From: Thermothielavioides terrestris NRRL 8126
Taxonomy: Eukaryota > Ascomycota > Sordariomycetes > Sordariales > Chaetomiaceae
Reading direction: 5' to 3'
DNA: 64,000 nucleotides
Assembly: GCF_000226115.1 (NCBI RefSeq)
Contig: NC_016458.1
Location: 4,250,001-4,314,000, forward strand
Made by a program: the position numbers and the translations under genes. A model generated the notes under the pieces. It did not search any database and was not told where the DNA came from. It worked only from the letters and a program-made list of their open reading frames with translations. Positions 45,901 through 58,002 of the stretch are shown here, in pieces. Position 1 is the first letter of the stretch; the number at the start of each line of letters is the position of its first letter.

Positions 45901-47536
45901 CCTCCCAAAATATTCCTTCTAGAACGCGCCATCGAACATCCGCTCCCTGACAGAGGGAGATCCCGAGCAATGCTAGTGCAGACACTGCCTTCCGCGTTCA
46001 CGCCGTGCCGGGTCACTGTTTCGTGTTCACGTGCCCAGTCGACGGCCCCAGCATCAGACTCGGGAGCACTCTGTTTACATCGTAGTCCCTCGACGTTTGC
46101 TCGACGTGCAGCATGCGCGCTTCTGACTTGCTTGCCTGGCAACTTTGCAGGGTAGCACTCCCACGGTGCCTTACTTCGCAGCTCGGTATTGGCATGTAAT
46201 GCACGCCGTGTTGTTGCTGACAATTGCCACAGAGACACAATCATAGGGATGTACGAGTACCTCTCTTACACAGTGCGTACTTGAAGTACAGTCCCCCTCA
46301 GGCACTGCTCTTGCGAGTCCTGGGTTGCGGAAAACGGGCCAGAAGTCCGCATCCTCAACAATGACGTTGCATGTTCTCCCGGAGAAGGGGAGCTCCTGTC
46401 TGTGGCATGCAGCACGACATCCCTTATCTCCTGCGTAGCCGGCAATTTACCAGCTTGCTGGCTATGCTGAGAGAACATTGTGCACTTACTGTCTTCTCAG
46501 CAGCGCCCTGCATATCCCAAATAGCCAATATGGAATCTGTATGGAAATGCGTCGTCCTGCAGCCTGGAGGAGCGGATGAATAAAATGAAGGGGTCAACAG
46601 CTGGAGCGGTTGCCTGGGAGCGAGCCAATGCCGTAACTTCATTCCTGTCCGATGTGACTGCGATCAACTTTTCGTGTTGAACCTCAAGGCGGCGCAACCA
46701 CTCAACGGCCCAAGCCCGAGCCCCATGCAAGGTACCCGGCACTAACAGTCGGAGAAAACCTGGTTTTGGCTGGGCTGACAGGGAACGCCTTGCTGCTGGC
46801 AACGTCGCTGCATACCGGTGCATTCAGCTTTACCACAGTTGGTGCACCAAGTGCACTCCAAGCGAACCTCCGACGGCATTCATCCGCTTCATGCCGCACT
46901 TGGACGTCGATCCTGTTCTGGAAGCCTTCGGCGATGCCTCAAGGCTAGTGCCGTTCCATCCTTTTTTCTTTTCCCTCCCTTCGCTACCTAACAACAAACC
47001 CTAACTACCTTACACTAAGGGCGCACCTTACCACAATAGGATGCTGGCCCGGGCAAGGAAGCTCAGGGTTCCAGGTTGGTCTGAGCAAGGCAAGCCCAAG
47101 CCTTCCGACACCTTTCGGCTGACGGACCAGAACAACAAGGAACAGCGAGTAAGTGAGCGTCAGAGGTACAGTGTAATCTCACGACTGTGACGTGTGATAC
47201 ATTCCATTTGGGCAAGTACCCTCCATTATTCTGTGTCACACAGCAGATAAGGTACCTCAGGTAGGTAAGTTAACCAAGGTAGGTGAGTTGGTTGGAGGAA
47301 CGCAGAGCTTGGCCCGGGAAGGAAAGCATCTCAGAGGAGGCTTACACTCGAGCTCGTGTACAGATTGTACTGTACACAGGAGCGTTAATCTGATGAGAGA
47401 TCCAAGCAATACTTCCGTGTGGCTGACGTTACAAGGTTCCGGGGTTTGTTTTGTTAGCTCGGTACGGCCAAGCCACTAGTTGAACCAGGGGGTTGCTACA
47501 CTTTTCAGGGGCTATTTAGCCGCACAGAGCAGTGTT

Positions 47537-47752
47537 TTATTGTACTGCCCTCAGCCTTTCTACACATCTGCAACCACCTGGAGTACAGGCGTATTGGACT
47601 TGCCGAGCCGTGAACCCAGTGAACTTGACGATCTGGGTAAAAGTGAATCTTCCGTATAGATAAAAGTCTTGGATCTTGATCCTCTCGTCGCGCGGAAGGT
47701 CTTTGGATTTGGCTCTCTTGGTAGGTGTTGCATCAGCAATTTGCAAGACCAC
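47537..47752 (-). mobile_element. Remnant of a transposase DNA-binding domain
   Basis: The minus strand encodes about 70 residues with LPRDERIKIQDFYLYGRF, FTQIVKFTGFTARQVQYAC and a stop soon after. This resembles the helix-turn-helix start of fungal Tc1/mariner-type transposases, where a phrase like TRDQR...G.S...IA..LG.T..QV.Y.C is common. No catalytic DDE/D part, terminal inverted repeats or target duplication is visible. So only a 5' fragment or a decayed copy remains. Confidence 0.45.
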
Positions 47753-50700
47753 TTGGAACTACGGGTGTGGCCTATGCACCAGAGGATGGAGGTCACTTCG
47801 CCATAGAAACTGCGAGAAAAGTGACTTGTTGGGAGAGACTTACGTAAGTGGCTCCTTAGCTGCGTCCAGGACCCTGGTCAGTCACGAAAAATAACAATTC
47901 AAACCCCGGAACCTTGTAGTTAACGTTACGGATAACGTTACCAACCCCTGGCAATCGCGACGCCTCGCCAGACCCTTGCAGGGGAATTTTTCTGCCAGGG
48001 CAGCGGAACGCCGCGCGCAGCGACAAGCACACACCCCTTATTACACAGTACACTAACTGCTTGGTGTCGACGGAGGTACGGAACGGACAAAGAATCCAAC
48101 CTCGCCCGACAACAATATTTACAGTGGAGAACTGCTTGCGCCGACATTGCTCCTATGTATCGCGAGGAGGTCTTCTCCGAATTGATGAGCGCCGTTGCAA
48201 GGCTACAATTGGCAAACGGCTTCAGCTCAGGTATTGATGCTGCCCCTTTTGTGGTGTTCAACGCTGCTGCGCAGCGGCCTCATTCACGAAGCGGTTGCAG
48301 CGAGCGTGGACCCTGGGGAGACATTCCAGGCTTCTTGATCGCCCGCCTTCTGTGCCCACTCCTCAGATTCCAAGATCAGATCTCGTTCATGGGGTCGTTC
48401 CCGGCCGGATACCACCCTTTGGCGCAGGAACCGCCGGGGCGTCAAACCCTGGACAAGGATGCTACTGTGGTACGCTCCCCTTCTCAACGACGGGAGTTTT
48501 TGGACTCGCCGCAACAAAGAAAGAAGCCGCGTCAGAAGGCGCCGAATGAACAACATAAAGTCGCCAACGTCCAGATCTCCCGCCGCAACCATACGCGAAC
48601 TGCCCACCCAATACCGCGCCTGAGATGAAATGCTGCGTAGTTCCTGGATACCCGATTGCCGCCGAGATCAACCCGTAGCCGGGGGGTGGGGGGTGTGATT
48701 CAGAAACGGAAGAATGGAGAACGGGGGTGCAGTCCATCCGAAGAGCCAAATGCTGGCAAATGCTGGAAACGGCGTTTCAGCCTTTGGCAATGATCAAAGG
48801 ATGAATTAGCCCCAGGGCCCCTGAACTGGTCGCAGCACTATTTTTCCATGTTAGCCTCGGGGGACCTGGCCACGCACGGCATGGAAGACGTGATGCGAAG
48901 CTCCATGGATGAGCTTGACGTTCGAGCATCATAATTCCGGTTTGGTTTATTTTCCTGCTTTTTTTCCCCCCTCTTTGCTAAGTCCCGCCGATATCCTGAA
49001 GACCACGATCCCGGTCAATTTGCCTGTGTCTGGGTGGCTCGGCTGCACCGTACCTTCCATGTCCGGCTGCGCTCATTGTGTCTCCGCCTGTTGCTCCTGC
49101 CTGCGGAATAAAGAGACCTCGAAGGAAAGCGCACTGGCAGCCTTTAATATCTGCCATTCCCTTAATTGACATGACGCCCATTGTCACTGCCCGGTCTTGC
49201 CACCCCTCGCCTTCTCGAGCCGTAAGGCCGCCAATATAAACGCTCGCCCCTCTTCCACATTATCATCTTCGCCTGGCCCCCTTCCCCCCTACACCGGACA
49301 ACATTGCCCAGCCGCCATCACAACCACTATCAGCACAGCGCAACCGCTGCGTGCGACCGGCGTTGGGGGACCGTGTCTCACAACCAGGCCGTGTTGCTTT
49401 CGTCGTGTCGCCGCCCGAATCGACCGCATCCAATCTTGAACCGTTGGGCAGCCCCAGCCATCGATCGGGCTCCGTGGGAAACAGCACCCCTCAGCCAGTC
49501 AAGGGGAAAAGGCCGGAAAAAAGAACGCCGAAAAAAATAGAAGACCAGCCATTTTTCAGAAAAAGCAAGACCGGAGACCAGCTTCCTTGGCTTTTGATAG
49601 CCTCTGCTCCGAACGCATCAACCAAGTCCCTGTCCTCACCCCTCGCATCTCCAATCTTCCCGGTCCGCTCCAAGTGTGTGGACAAGTCTGTCGCTTCCGG
49701 AACATCGAGCTTGAGGCCACGGAGTTAATTGTGGTCGACCGTGCCGTCGCCGCGCCGTTCGTTACTAACGACTGACATCGCATCCAACGATTCACCCTGT
49801 CTCCGCGGGTGTGAACGCTGAGGTTCTGACAGCTGAATGGCCAAGCCCTCTCTTTGCTTACCCGCACCTCGGCACTACAAGTGAACCCCCTGGATCTCAC
49901 CATCAAGGCTGCATCCCACTCGCCCTGCGCGCCTGGACGAAGCTGCCTGACGCAACCAACCACCGTTTAGTGGGCTGGTTGGTCAGATAGAAAAGTGAGG
50001 CTCACCTGCGCCGCTCCTAGGCGTACCTCTCCTGTTGTCAAGCCAGCACTAGGACGGCCACAATCGTCCACTTAAAGACAAACGAGATCACCTCAGCTTG
50101 GTCTGAGATATCTCGTCCTGCACACGCACCGCCTTGCAGTCCTTCCCGGAGACTCTCGCGCCAGACGGTCCCGACCTCCAAGCCTCCACCGACACCTCGA
50201 GCGAAATTCGACGCCAAAGCGCCCCAAAGGTTGCACAGGAGCTTCCAAAAACAGTAGCCTGTGGGAAACCCCTGCTTTGGCCACCCGCGATCAGTTTCCA
50301 AAAATTGGGGTGCAAGCCGTGTCTTCAACGCGGCTACCAAGCTCCCTCTCGCCCTTTCGTTTCATTCCAGCCAAGGCTCGGTTCGACTCGTTCTTGCGCT
50401 GCAGAACTCCCGCCACCAAGACATCCCCTTGCACCAAAAACCCTCCGGAACCCATTGGCAAGGCATTTTGCTCATGCTTCCTCGGACGCCGGACACAAAC
50501 TCACAGTCAAAGACACGCGTCATCCGCTCTCTTGGGATATAGGTGTTAGGGCGAACACGCAAGTGTCCTCGGTCGCATACCCCGCGGCCTTCTCCTGCCG
50601 GTTGGGGCCCTTGCGGCGAGCCGCAGTTGCTGCTTCCCAGTTGAAACGGGCCAGGCAACGGCAGGTTCAGTCGTCAGTCATCATTGTTGGATCTGCCTAG

Positions 50701-51039
50701 CCCCAGTGCCGCAGACCGCGAGCTCATCATCTCGATTGGCCGAACCGCTTCTTGTTACCTGTCCACCGGCGCGTCTATCTCTGTCGCAACAACCGCGTTG
50801 GTGTCGTATCTGAACCACAGACGCTTCAGCTCGGCTCACCTCGAACTACGACCTCCGACTTTTTCGCGTTCAGTTTGTCCCATAAGCTCTCCGAGACAGG
50901 CTGTGGAAGTAGCTTGGCGTCGCCGCTCTGCAGCCGCGGTAGATCTTCCGGCATCCAAGCGCCTGTACCCGCTGCACGGCATTAGGGTCATCTCGGTGCC
51001 TTGCTGACGCTGTTGGACGAATCTTCACCACCCCGTTAC
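47753..51039. other. Intergenic plus regulator 5' region
   Basis: No gene recognised in 3.3 kb. The right part (about 49200-51039) is unusually C-rich on the plus strand, with many short ATG-initiated frames, including a 188-residue one at 50134-50700. This fits a long 5' leader with upstream ORFs for the Zn2Cys6 gene, but could also be plain promoter. Confidence 0.4.
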
Positions 51040-52545
51040 ATGGCAGCTGTCGCTCCGTCGACCTTGAAATCGACTTTGAACCCTTGGGACCCCGGTATCC
51101 ACCCTGCACTGCCGTCAAACGAGCCCATGACAGACATTATGTCGTACCAATACCCGCCGCCGCCTCCGAACGGCGCCGACATGGACATGTCGTCATCCGG
51201 CTACTTGCCCGGCTATTCCGTGCCACCGCATGCGCCTTTGGGAATGGACCCAGACACGGGCATTCCGTCTAGGGAGCGTTCGGACTCGCTGAAGTTGACA
51301 AGGTCGATATCGACGCCGGTCGTCGGCCAGTCGCAGTCCCAAGGTCAGGCATCGCAGCCCTCCACGCCGCAGCAATCGATTGCGCCCGGTCAGGATCCAT
51401 CTGGAGAGAAGAGGAGGAACAAATTAGGCTATCACCGGACCTCTGTTGCATGCGGTAAGTTTCCTCTTGGGAAACGAACCTTGGGCGCGGCCCTTGATAC
51501 TGACTCTTGGGGGTTGAAGGCCATTGTCGTCGCCGCAAGATTAGGTGTGTCCCGTCGCAAAACGACGTTCAGGGGCGTTGCATCAACTGCATACGGCTCA
51601 AAAAGGAATGTAGCTTTTACCCCGTCGACCAGCAGCCGCCAGTAGACACGAGACAGAAAACGAGTTCGCGGTCATCCGTCGGCCCCAAGGTCGGCTCTGC
51701 ATCCTCGTCGCCAGCCATGCAACCGGGGATTCTGACCGACGTTCAAGGGCAGCAGCCCTATCCTCAACTGGCCATGTCGCCCGTCCAGAACATGGCACCA
51801 CCGATGAAGCCTTCAGGAAGTGAGAGCTATCCCCCCGATCCCAAGCGTAAGTCTCCCGTTCCTTGCGAAGGCCGGGTCTTCGTCGTCCACGTCGAGAGAA
51901 GCTGAGAAGTTCCAAGTGCCGTCAAGCGCGTCAAGCACCCGCACGTACGAATACGGGCAGCATGGAATGACCAACTGGATGTCGTCAGATGCGAGTCCCA
52001 GCTCCTCAAAGCCAAGCGACATAAACGCGACCTGGCGGTCATACCCTGGTGATTCTCCCATCACGCCCGCCTTTTCCCCTTATACACCGCATGCGCCGCC
52101 GCCCTCAGCCACCTGGTCGGCATCAGTTGCCAGCGAACCGTCGAGAGACGACCTTGCTTGGTCGTCGTATCCGGCGCCCCCTCCCCGGTCCCTGTCTTTC
52201 GGTGCGGAGAGCATGTCGAGCCACCAGCAGTATCCGCCAATATCGCAAATCAGCGGCAATTCCAGTCGTGCGTATGATCGAAAATCCAGTTCCGTGTCAG
52301 CAGACATGTATCCGCCTCCCATTACCACAACAATTCCCGGAATCGAGACAGTTCCCGGCACGACACTGGATCAGAATGTTTCTTTGTCGGCAGGGGCGGT
52401 TCCTCCCTCCAGCTATGCCCCGTGGCAGCAATCGTACTCGTACTCGAAGCCAGGCGACGGCTATGGTGGATGGTACGGAGAGGCGGGGGATCAGCACTCG
52501 TCCGGACATGGACATTCCGGCTCCAACTTGTATTATGGCCGGTAG
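51040..52545 (+). CDS. Zn2Cys6 (Gal4-type) transcription factor
   Basis: Three exons, 51040-51454, 51520-51846 and 51902-52545, giving 461 residues. The zinc cluster has C138, C141, C148, C159, C162 and C169 with spacing 2-6-10-2-6, in context SVACGHCRRRKIRC and GRCINCIRLKKEC. Intron 1 (GTAAGT, CTGAC) splits it between the first and second cysteines. The cluster lies in the middle of the protein, not at the end. The N-terminal 130 residues are Pro/Ser/Gln-rich, and the C-terminal 290 are Ser/Pro/Tyr-rich. No fungal_trans middle homology region is apparent. Intron 2 has a good GTAAGT donor but no clear branch site, and two in-frame acceptors three bases apart (51898 and 51901). It should be a nuclear DNA-binding regulator; the target is unknown. 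The ATG chosen is the first in frame after the upstream stop. Confidence 0.87.
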
Positions 52546-53583
52546 TTGTGGGAAGGGCCTGTCCGTTGACGCTCGGAATTTGAGATCCCGTTTTCGATGG
52601 TGCAGTTTCCCAGCTCCGCAGGGATCTCGAGCCACCTCTTATTGGCGCAGGTCCCGTGTGCTTGTGGGAGTCGATCTCTCGCTGCATTGTCGTGTCGGAC
52701 TCCTGAAGGGTTTGAGGCTTCCCAATTTGTTGAGGCATGCGCGACGCAGAAGTGCCAATTCGGAAGACGAGCCTGAGCGCAACGTTGCCTAAAGTCCGAA
52801 TCGGGAGATTTGCGACAAAGGGCGTGGCACGCGACACATCGGTTCTTGGCTGCATGTCGCCCAAAACAACTGTGACTCGAAGGGGGGGTAGGGGGGAGGC
52901 GGGCAGCAAGGAGGGCATTGTCGGGAGATGCGCAGGAGCGACGGAGCGAAGTCTCGGGTTCTTGTGGAGTTGAGCGGAAAATCAGCGGGACTTCCAACTC
53001 CTTTGACAACCGACCCCTGTTATGCTGCTCGGCATTTGGGAACGAACAGGAAGGAAGCTGCCACCACAGCACAGCCCAGGCAGGTGCTCTGAGGCTGATA
53101 TACTTTTGCTGATTCTCCGTCCGCTTATTTTCTTGCGTTTCTCCTTTCTCATTAGTATTTCTTGCTGTTTTCTTTCCTTTTTCCCACGTTGCACTGCGGC
53201 TGCGCGGGATGTTGGGAAGCCGGATCATCATCGGGACGGTTGCATGAGGCGGCTCAAGGAGGCTTACACGGCTATAGACGGACGGAAGGCGGGACGGCAC
53301 GGCACGGCACGGGAGAACGACGGGATCATTCCGCCCCGGCAAACGGGCGGAGTTCGGGACTCCATCCGGACTAGCGGGTCAGCCAACCCCACGCGGGCGG
53401 CAAGCCGCATCGGCGGAACTCTCCAAGTGGGGATGGTGCCCAGCGCCGCCCAACCATCACACAAGAGTAGTGACCTGCGGAACACAGTTCATGAAGGGAA
53501 TGATGAATGGACTTGAGTGGAATACAAGGTGAATTTGGCGACTATATGGGCGGGCACGGGCTGAATGTACAACGGATACATGG

Positions 53584-53584
<1 letters not shown>

Positions 53585-53641
<57 letters not shown>
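53585..53641. repeat. Poly-T tract (57 T)
   Basis: Uninterrupted run of 57 T. The sequence after it is also T-rich. It may mark an old retroposition on the minus strand or simply slippage, and the exact length is doubtful. Confidence 0.85.
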
Positions 53642-53940
53642 CCTCCCTGGGACGACGTATCTCTCACTTTTGGTGATGGTGGAGGCAAGAAGGTTTGATG
53701 TTTTGTGCTATGTTTTGGTTGGCAGTTTGTGGTTGTTGTTTCCCTTTGAGTTCGATTTTTTGCTTGTTTTGTATTCATGTGTACTTCTTACTTTGCATCT
53801 TGTCTTCGGAGTGGTCTCATCACTCTCAAGGAACTGGGGCTGGATGATGCCGGATAGATGAACGAACGTCGGGTTGAAGCGGCATGCGACGGTATAGACG
53901 GCAAGAGAGACATATATTGCGACTGCACCACAACAATGTA

Positions 53941-53989
53941 TTTGTTTAAGCCTATTGAACTCTGTATTTGTTTGAGCCTATTGAACTCC
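53941..53989. repeat. Tandem duplication of about 27 bp
   Basis: Two near-identical copies of a stretch reading TTTGTTTAAGCCTATTGAAC and TTTGTTTGAGCCTATTGAAC sit side by side, differing by one transition. A small recent tandem duplication. Confidence 0.7.
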
Positions 53990-54977
53990 TCAAGTTTGCC
54001 TTCTGGTGATGATGTGTGACAACCCGGACTGCCCGACCGGCTCGGATCCCCCATCTGGCCAGCTGAGGCAGAGATCATCCATCTCTTGGTCTTCCAGCGT
54101 ATGTACGGCCCAGTTAGTTAATACACCCCAGCAGAAACACCAAATTCCTGGCTATGCGCTTGCATTCACTGTTGCTGCACCCCAGAATCACCATGCAGCG
54201 GTAACTGCCTGACCCGCCTTTCAGCCCGCCCTGAGCTGCCGCACTGCCGTCCTAGCACACCCTGGTGAATATCCCGTCCCATTCCCGCTGCCCGTCGTCC
54301 ACCAATAAAGTACCTGACCTGATTACATATTTGGGCACCAAACTACCACGGCGGGAAACGGTGCGGGCTTGGCTGCGCACCTGCACCTCCACTCGCACCA
54401 ACACATGCTGTGATCCTGCATCCGGGGCGCGCAACTTCCTGCATAACCGGGCATGTACATGCACATACTTTTACGAAGGATGGGCAGCTCTGCCTTTAGG
54501 CCCAACAGCAGAGAGGCTTGCATTTGCCGACGCTACCGCAGAAGCAATATTGCAGATATGCAAGGGCGCCTGAAACCCAACCGACGGGTTTACCCAGGGT
54601 TCGGGACCGAAAACGCCGACGAAAGGGTGGAAACGCAAGGGCCGGTACACGATGGTGTGTGTCTGTTGGTGCAGGCAGTCTGTGCTGCGCAGTAGTTATT
54701 AGCCGGGGAGGTTGCTTTCATGCCGGGTAGGGAATGTTCCGGCCTCAGCTGAGGGCGTCAAGGCGTCAGGGCGCCAGGGCCCTACCGCAGTAAGGTGAGG
54801 AGGTTACACCTGCTTGGCATGATGCCTGGGCAGGGGGGATCACCAACAACTGGCCAAGAAGGGACTGTTTGTGTGTCCTGAAATACCTGTCTAATTTGCA
54901 GGAAAAGAAACGGCATTACTTCGCAGTAAGCAAACTAGCGCAATGACGACGAATGCAACGGACACCAACCGGCATCA

Positions 54978-55410
54978 TCAAGCCAGCTGCCAGAGGAGCA
55001 CCACCAACGCAACATAGCTCACTAAGCTCAAGCCAACCAACAGGCCAACACTATTACTGCTTGTCCTGAACTTCTTCTTCACCACCAACTGCCTAGGCCC
55101 TCTCTCGAAAGCACTTGCCCTGCGCCGGCCAACCTGGGCTCCCGCCCCCGCCCCCTCCTCCACCACCTCCTCCTCCTCGGCCGAAGACCCCTCGCTCTCC
55201 TCGCAGTCGAAGAACTGGCGGTTGCCCTCGTAGCGGCGGTAGATGGCGACCAGCAGGACGGCGGCGCCGTAGCAGGCCAGCAGGGCGCCGATGGGGTAGA
55301 ACTCGGAGGTGAAGATGCGCAGGACGACCAGGGCGAAGGAGAACTGCGAGAGCGCGGTGCGCATGTAGGCGCCCTCGAAGGTGCGCTGCGCCGCGCGGAT
55401 CTCGACGAGC
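54978..55410 (-). CDS. DUF202 membrane protein, 3' exon
   Basis: The final exon encodes 143 residues starting LVEIRAAQRTFEGAY, preceded by a clear acceptor (CTAACCTCTCTGTCCCAG). Three membrane spans are visible: QFSFALVVLRIFTSEFY, IGALLACYGAAVLLVAIY and the C-terminal LLVGLSLVSYVALVVLLWQL. YRRYEGNRQFF follows span 2, then an acidic loop with a Glu run. This fits the short fungal DUF202 proteins related to Vtc1. The role is unknown. The 5' exon is not settled: it must end in phase 2. A frame at about 56000-56065 (minus) ending TGFTCDCTEHA would continue well but needs a weak GTTGTT donor and an intron of about 590 bases, long for this genome. Confidence 0.75.
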
Positions 55411-56989
55411 CTGGGACAGAGAGGTTAGGGGTAAGTAAGGTCAGGTGAGGGTTAGGTGATGGACAGGGATAGATTGTGGGTGCGCAGGGGAGAGAGAAGT
55501 AGGGCGTGGCGGGGGGTTGCTGCGGGCGATTGAGATTGAAGCTGAGATTGAGGATAGAAATGGGATGTGGAAAGCGCCAAATGCGGTGAAACGAGATGCT
55601 GTGGTCGGATGGTATGAGGTGGGATTGGGTGAGGGATGGAAGGGGCGGCCTTCGGACCCCTCCTGCGTAAGCCGACCCACCCAGCCGCGCCGGCTCCGGG
55701 ACGGCGCCGCAAGTGTGGGAACTGCGGGGGTAGCGGCGTTGCGGTGTGTGCCTGCCCGCCTTAGCGAAGGTGGGGTGGGCGCTTCCGGCAGATTGAGAGG
55801 GACTGGTGAAGATGCAGCCGGCCCATGGCAGAGAGAGCCGGTGGAGACGGGGATTTGACGGATGGACAGCGAAGGGATGTCCACCGGGATGCATTGCTTG
55901 GATGGAGCACAACCCAACAACACGACGGGGGTATGCCACGGCGCAGGAGCGAGCTAACTACCGACAACGCGCGCACTCACTCCTGACTTGTTAGAACAAC
56001 CGAGCGTGCTCGGTGCAATCGCAGGTGAAGCCGGTCTTCCGGATGCGGTTGGAGAGCCTAAACATAGCATATAGGGAGTCAGATCGCGTTAGCTGCAACC
56101 GAACGGCGCAGCGCAGCCTTGCAAGGTGCTTGCTGATGGCCCGGACCGTGCGCACCTCAAGCATGGATGCCATGATGATGATGATGATGGCTGACTGATG
56201 AATTGATAAGTTGGGGGCTCGAGCTGAGGTTGGCCCGGCGAGATGTGAAACGACACCTTCTGGGCAGGTGGGTGGATGTAGGACGGCGCCGGCTTGGAGT
56301 GTGTCGAAATGACGCAATCAACCGGTCGGAGAGAGGATTTGACCTCAATTCTTGGCAGCGTTCTACCAGAGCTTCTCTTTGTTCATGAGTTTGAACGGTA
56401 CGACGACGCAAACCAAGGTGCCAAGTCTCAAGGCGGACCGTCCCGTATGGAAAGCTTTCCCGGGTTTAGATCGCCTGTTTGCGAGTAATAAGTTGCCGTC
56501 TGGGCGTGGAAGACAGGCGCTCAGAGGAAACGGGTCCTTGTGCTTTGCTGCTCGAAGAATGGGGCAAACAAAACCAGAATAATCGGTTGACGGATTGAGA
56601 TATCAGAAACTGGATTTGCTACGTTAGTCGATGTACACGGTAGTTGCTAATGGTCGTCAGTTTATCAGATGCTGAGCTGGTGCGGAAGCACTTCGCAGTA
56701 CGGAGTAGTCCGTAATCGATTGCGATACGGATAAACCCCACGCAGCAGCGAGAGCCCCTGTCTAGGTCCGTGCGCAACCCCAGACTGCAGGGACCAAGCT
56801 CTCAGCCTTGTCCATTGAAGCTTCGTGGCCGCTTCGTCAGCCGTGGAGCCAAGCTGCTACTCCGTCAATGTGTCCACCTCAACCATCAACCTCAACGACA
56901 GCCAATTCCGCGAGACGCGTCCAGCCGACTGCCCAATTCGCAACCCACCGATTATCCGCACAGACAAACAGTACAGACAGACGCTGAAA
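55411..56989. other. Divergent intergenic region
   Basis: Contains the unresolved intron and 5' exon of the DUF202 gene on the minus strand, and the promoter and leader of OST2 on the plus strand. A (GAT)n run at 56172-56190 lies on the plus strand. No other gene is seen. Confidence 0.4.
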
Positions 56990-57820
56990 ATGGCGCCCAA
57001 GCAACGAAACGCCGCCGCCCGCTCCGTGTCTCCGGTCCCCCCATCCACAGCCTCCCCCGGCGCGGCCGCGGCACCAACAGCAACGGCCTCCTCCTCCTCT
57101 TCGTCATCAACACCAGCACCAGCGACGACTACAGCCCCCGCGGCAAGACACGCCACCTCCAAGTTGAGCAGCAGCAGCAGCGCGGGCGGCGCGCAGGCGT
57201 GGGACAGGATCGTGGGCAACGTGGTGGCGCACTACCTGGACACGACGCCGCAGCGGACCAAGCTGCTGGACGCCTTCATGGCCTTCCTGGTGGCCGTCGG
57301 CGCGCTGCAGTTTGCGTACTGCGTGCTTGCCGGCAACTACGTACGTGCCCTCTCGCTCTGGCTCGCTGTCTCCTCTGCCCCTTCCCTCGTCCACGTCCCA
57401 TTGCGTGGGGGGTTGTGAGGGGTTGGGTGGGTATGTGCGGTGAATTTGAGAGCTGATATTTGAGGTTGGGAATCGGGAAATAGCCGTTCAATGCGTTCTT
57501 GTCCGGGTTCGCCGCCACGGTCGGCCAGTTCGTCCTCACCGGTAGGTTGGAATTCTCTCATCCTCCCAGGCCCGTGGGAGACGCTTGAAATGGGTCGGTT
57601 GGATGCTGATATTGCGGGAACCCACCAGCGTCGTTGAGGATTCAGACTACTGAGGCAAACAAGGGGGACTTCCCTTCTGTGTCGCCTGAACGGTAAGTCT
57701 TGTCCGGTTTCCGGCGGAGGGCAAATGGAACGGCGTGGCTGATATCTGGACAGGGCCTTCGCCGACTACGTCGTTTGCAGTCTGATCTTGCACTTCTTCT
57801 GCGTCAATTTCATCAACTAA
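56990..57820 (+). CDS. OST2: Oligosaccharyltransferase subunit OST2 (DAD1 homologue)
   Basis: Four exons, 56990-57340, 57484-57541, 57629-57692 and 57754-57820, coding 179 residues (yeast Ost2 is 130). It is an essential small subunit of the ER oligosaccharyltransferase that transfers the lipid-linked glycan to Asn residues. The first 60 residues are a Ser/Ala/Pro/Thr-rich cytosolic extension. The DAD domain follows: [56 protein letters not shown], then FADYVVCSLILHFFCVNFIN at the end, the invariant DAD1 C-terminus. Three spans. Intron 3's donor lies after SPER and its acceptor is GGACAG. The short 58- and 64-base exons hide the gene from simple frame searches. The start codon is the ATG nearest the domain; an in-frame non-ATG extension was ignored. 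Confidence 0.95.
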
Positions 57821-58002
57821 GCCAATGGTGGGTTGGGGATGGGGTTGTGTTCTCAAGAGAGGGCGTGGCTTGTCTGTCTGCTTATTTTTCTTCCGGGACT
57901 GTTTGTATCTAGCCACGATGGAGTTCTACCGGCGGGACCTCTAAGAAGCAACTTCGCTAGAGAAAACGGGTTAGGGAATTCGAGGTTCAGGTTTTCAAGC
58001 GG

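Larger units (their letters stand above)
41572..47536. other. Gene-poor region
   Basis: About 6 kb with no recognisable gene on either strand. Base composition is closer to 50% GC than in the genic parts. It contains a 33-T run at 42105-42137 and a G run at 42896-42926. Reading frames are short, and their translations lack family features. Confidence 0.45.
52546..54977. other. Intergenic, no gene seen
   Basis: A 2.4-kb spacer between convergent genes, with no recognised gene. It contains a pyrimidine-rich block at 53100-53190, a 57-T run and direct repeats of TGTTTAAGCCTATTGAACTC/TGTTTGAGCCTATTGAACTC near 53940-53990. Confidence 0.4.

Noticed and set aside
50134..50700. 188-residue plus-strand frame before the Zn2Cys6 gene
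   Set aside because: Low-order composition and no motif; more likely part of a long leader.
56172..56190. Run of six His/Met codons from a GAT/ATG repeat
   Set aside because: A simple trinucleotide repeat, not a functional tag or gene.
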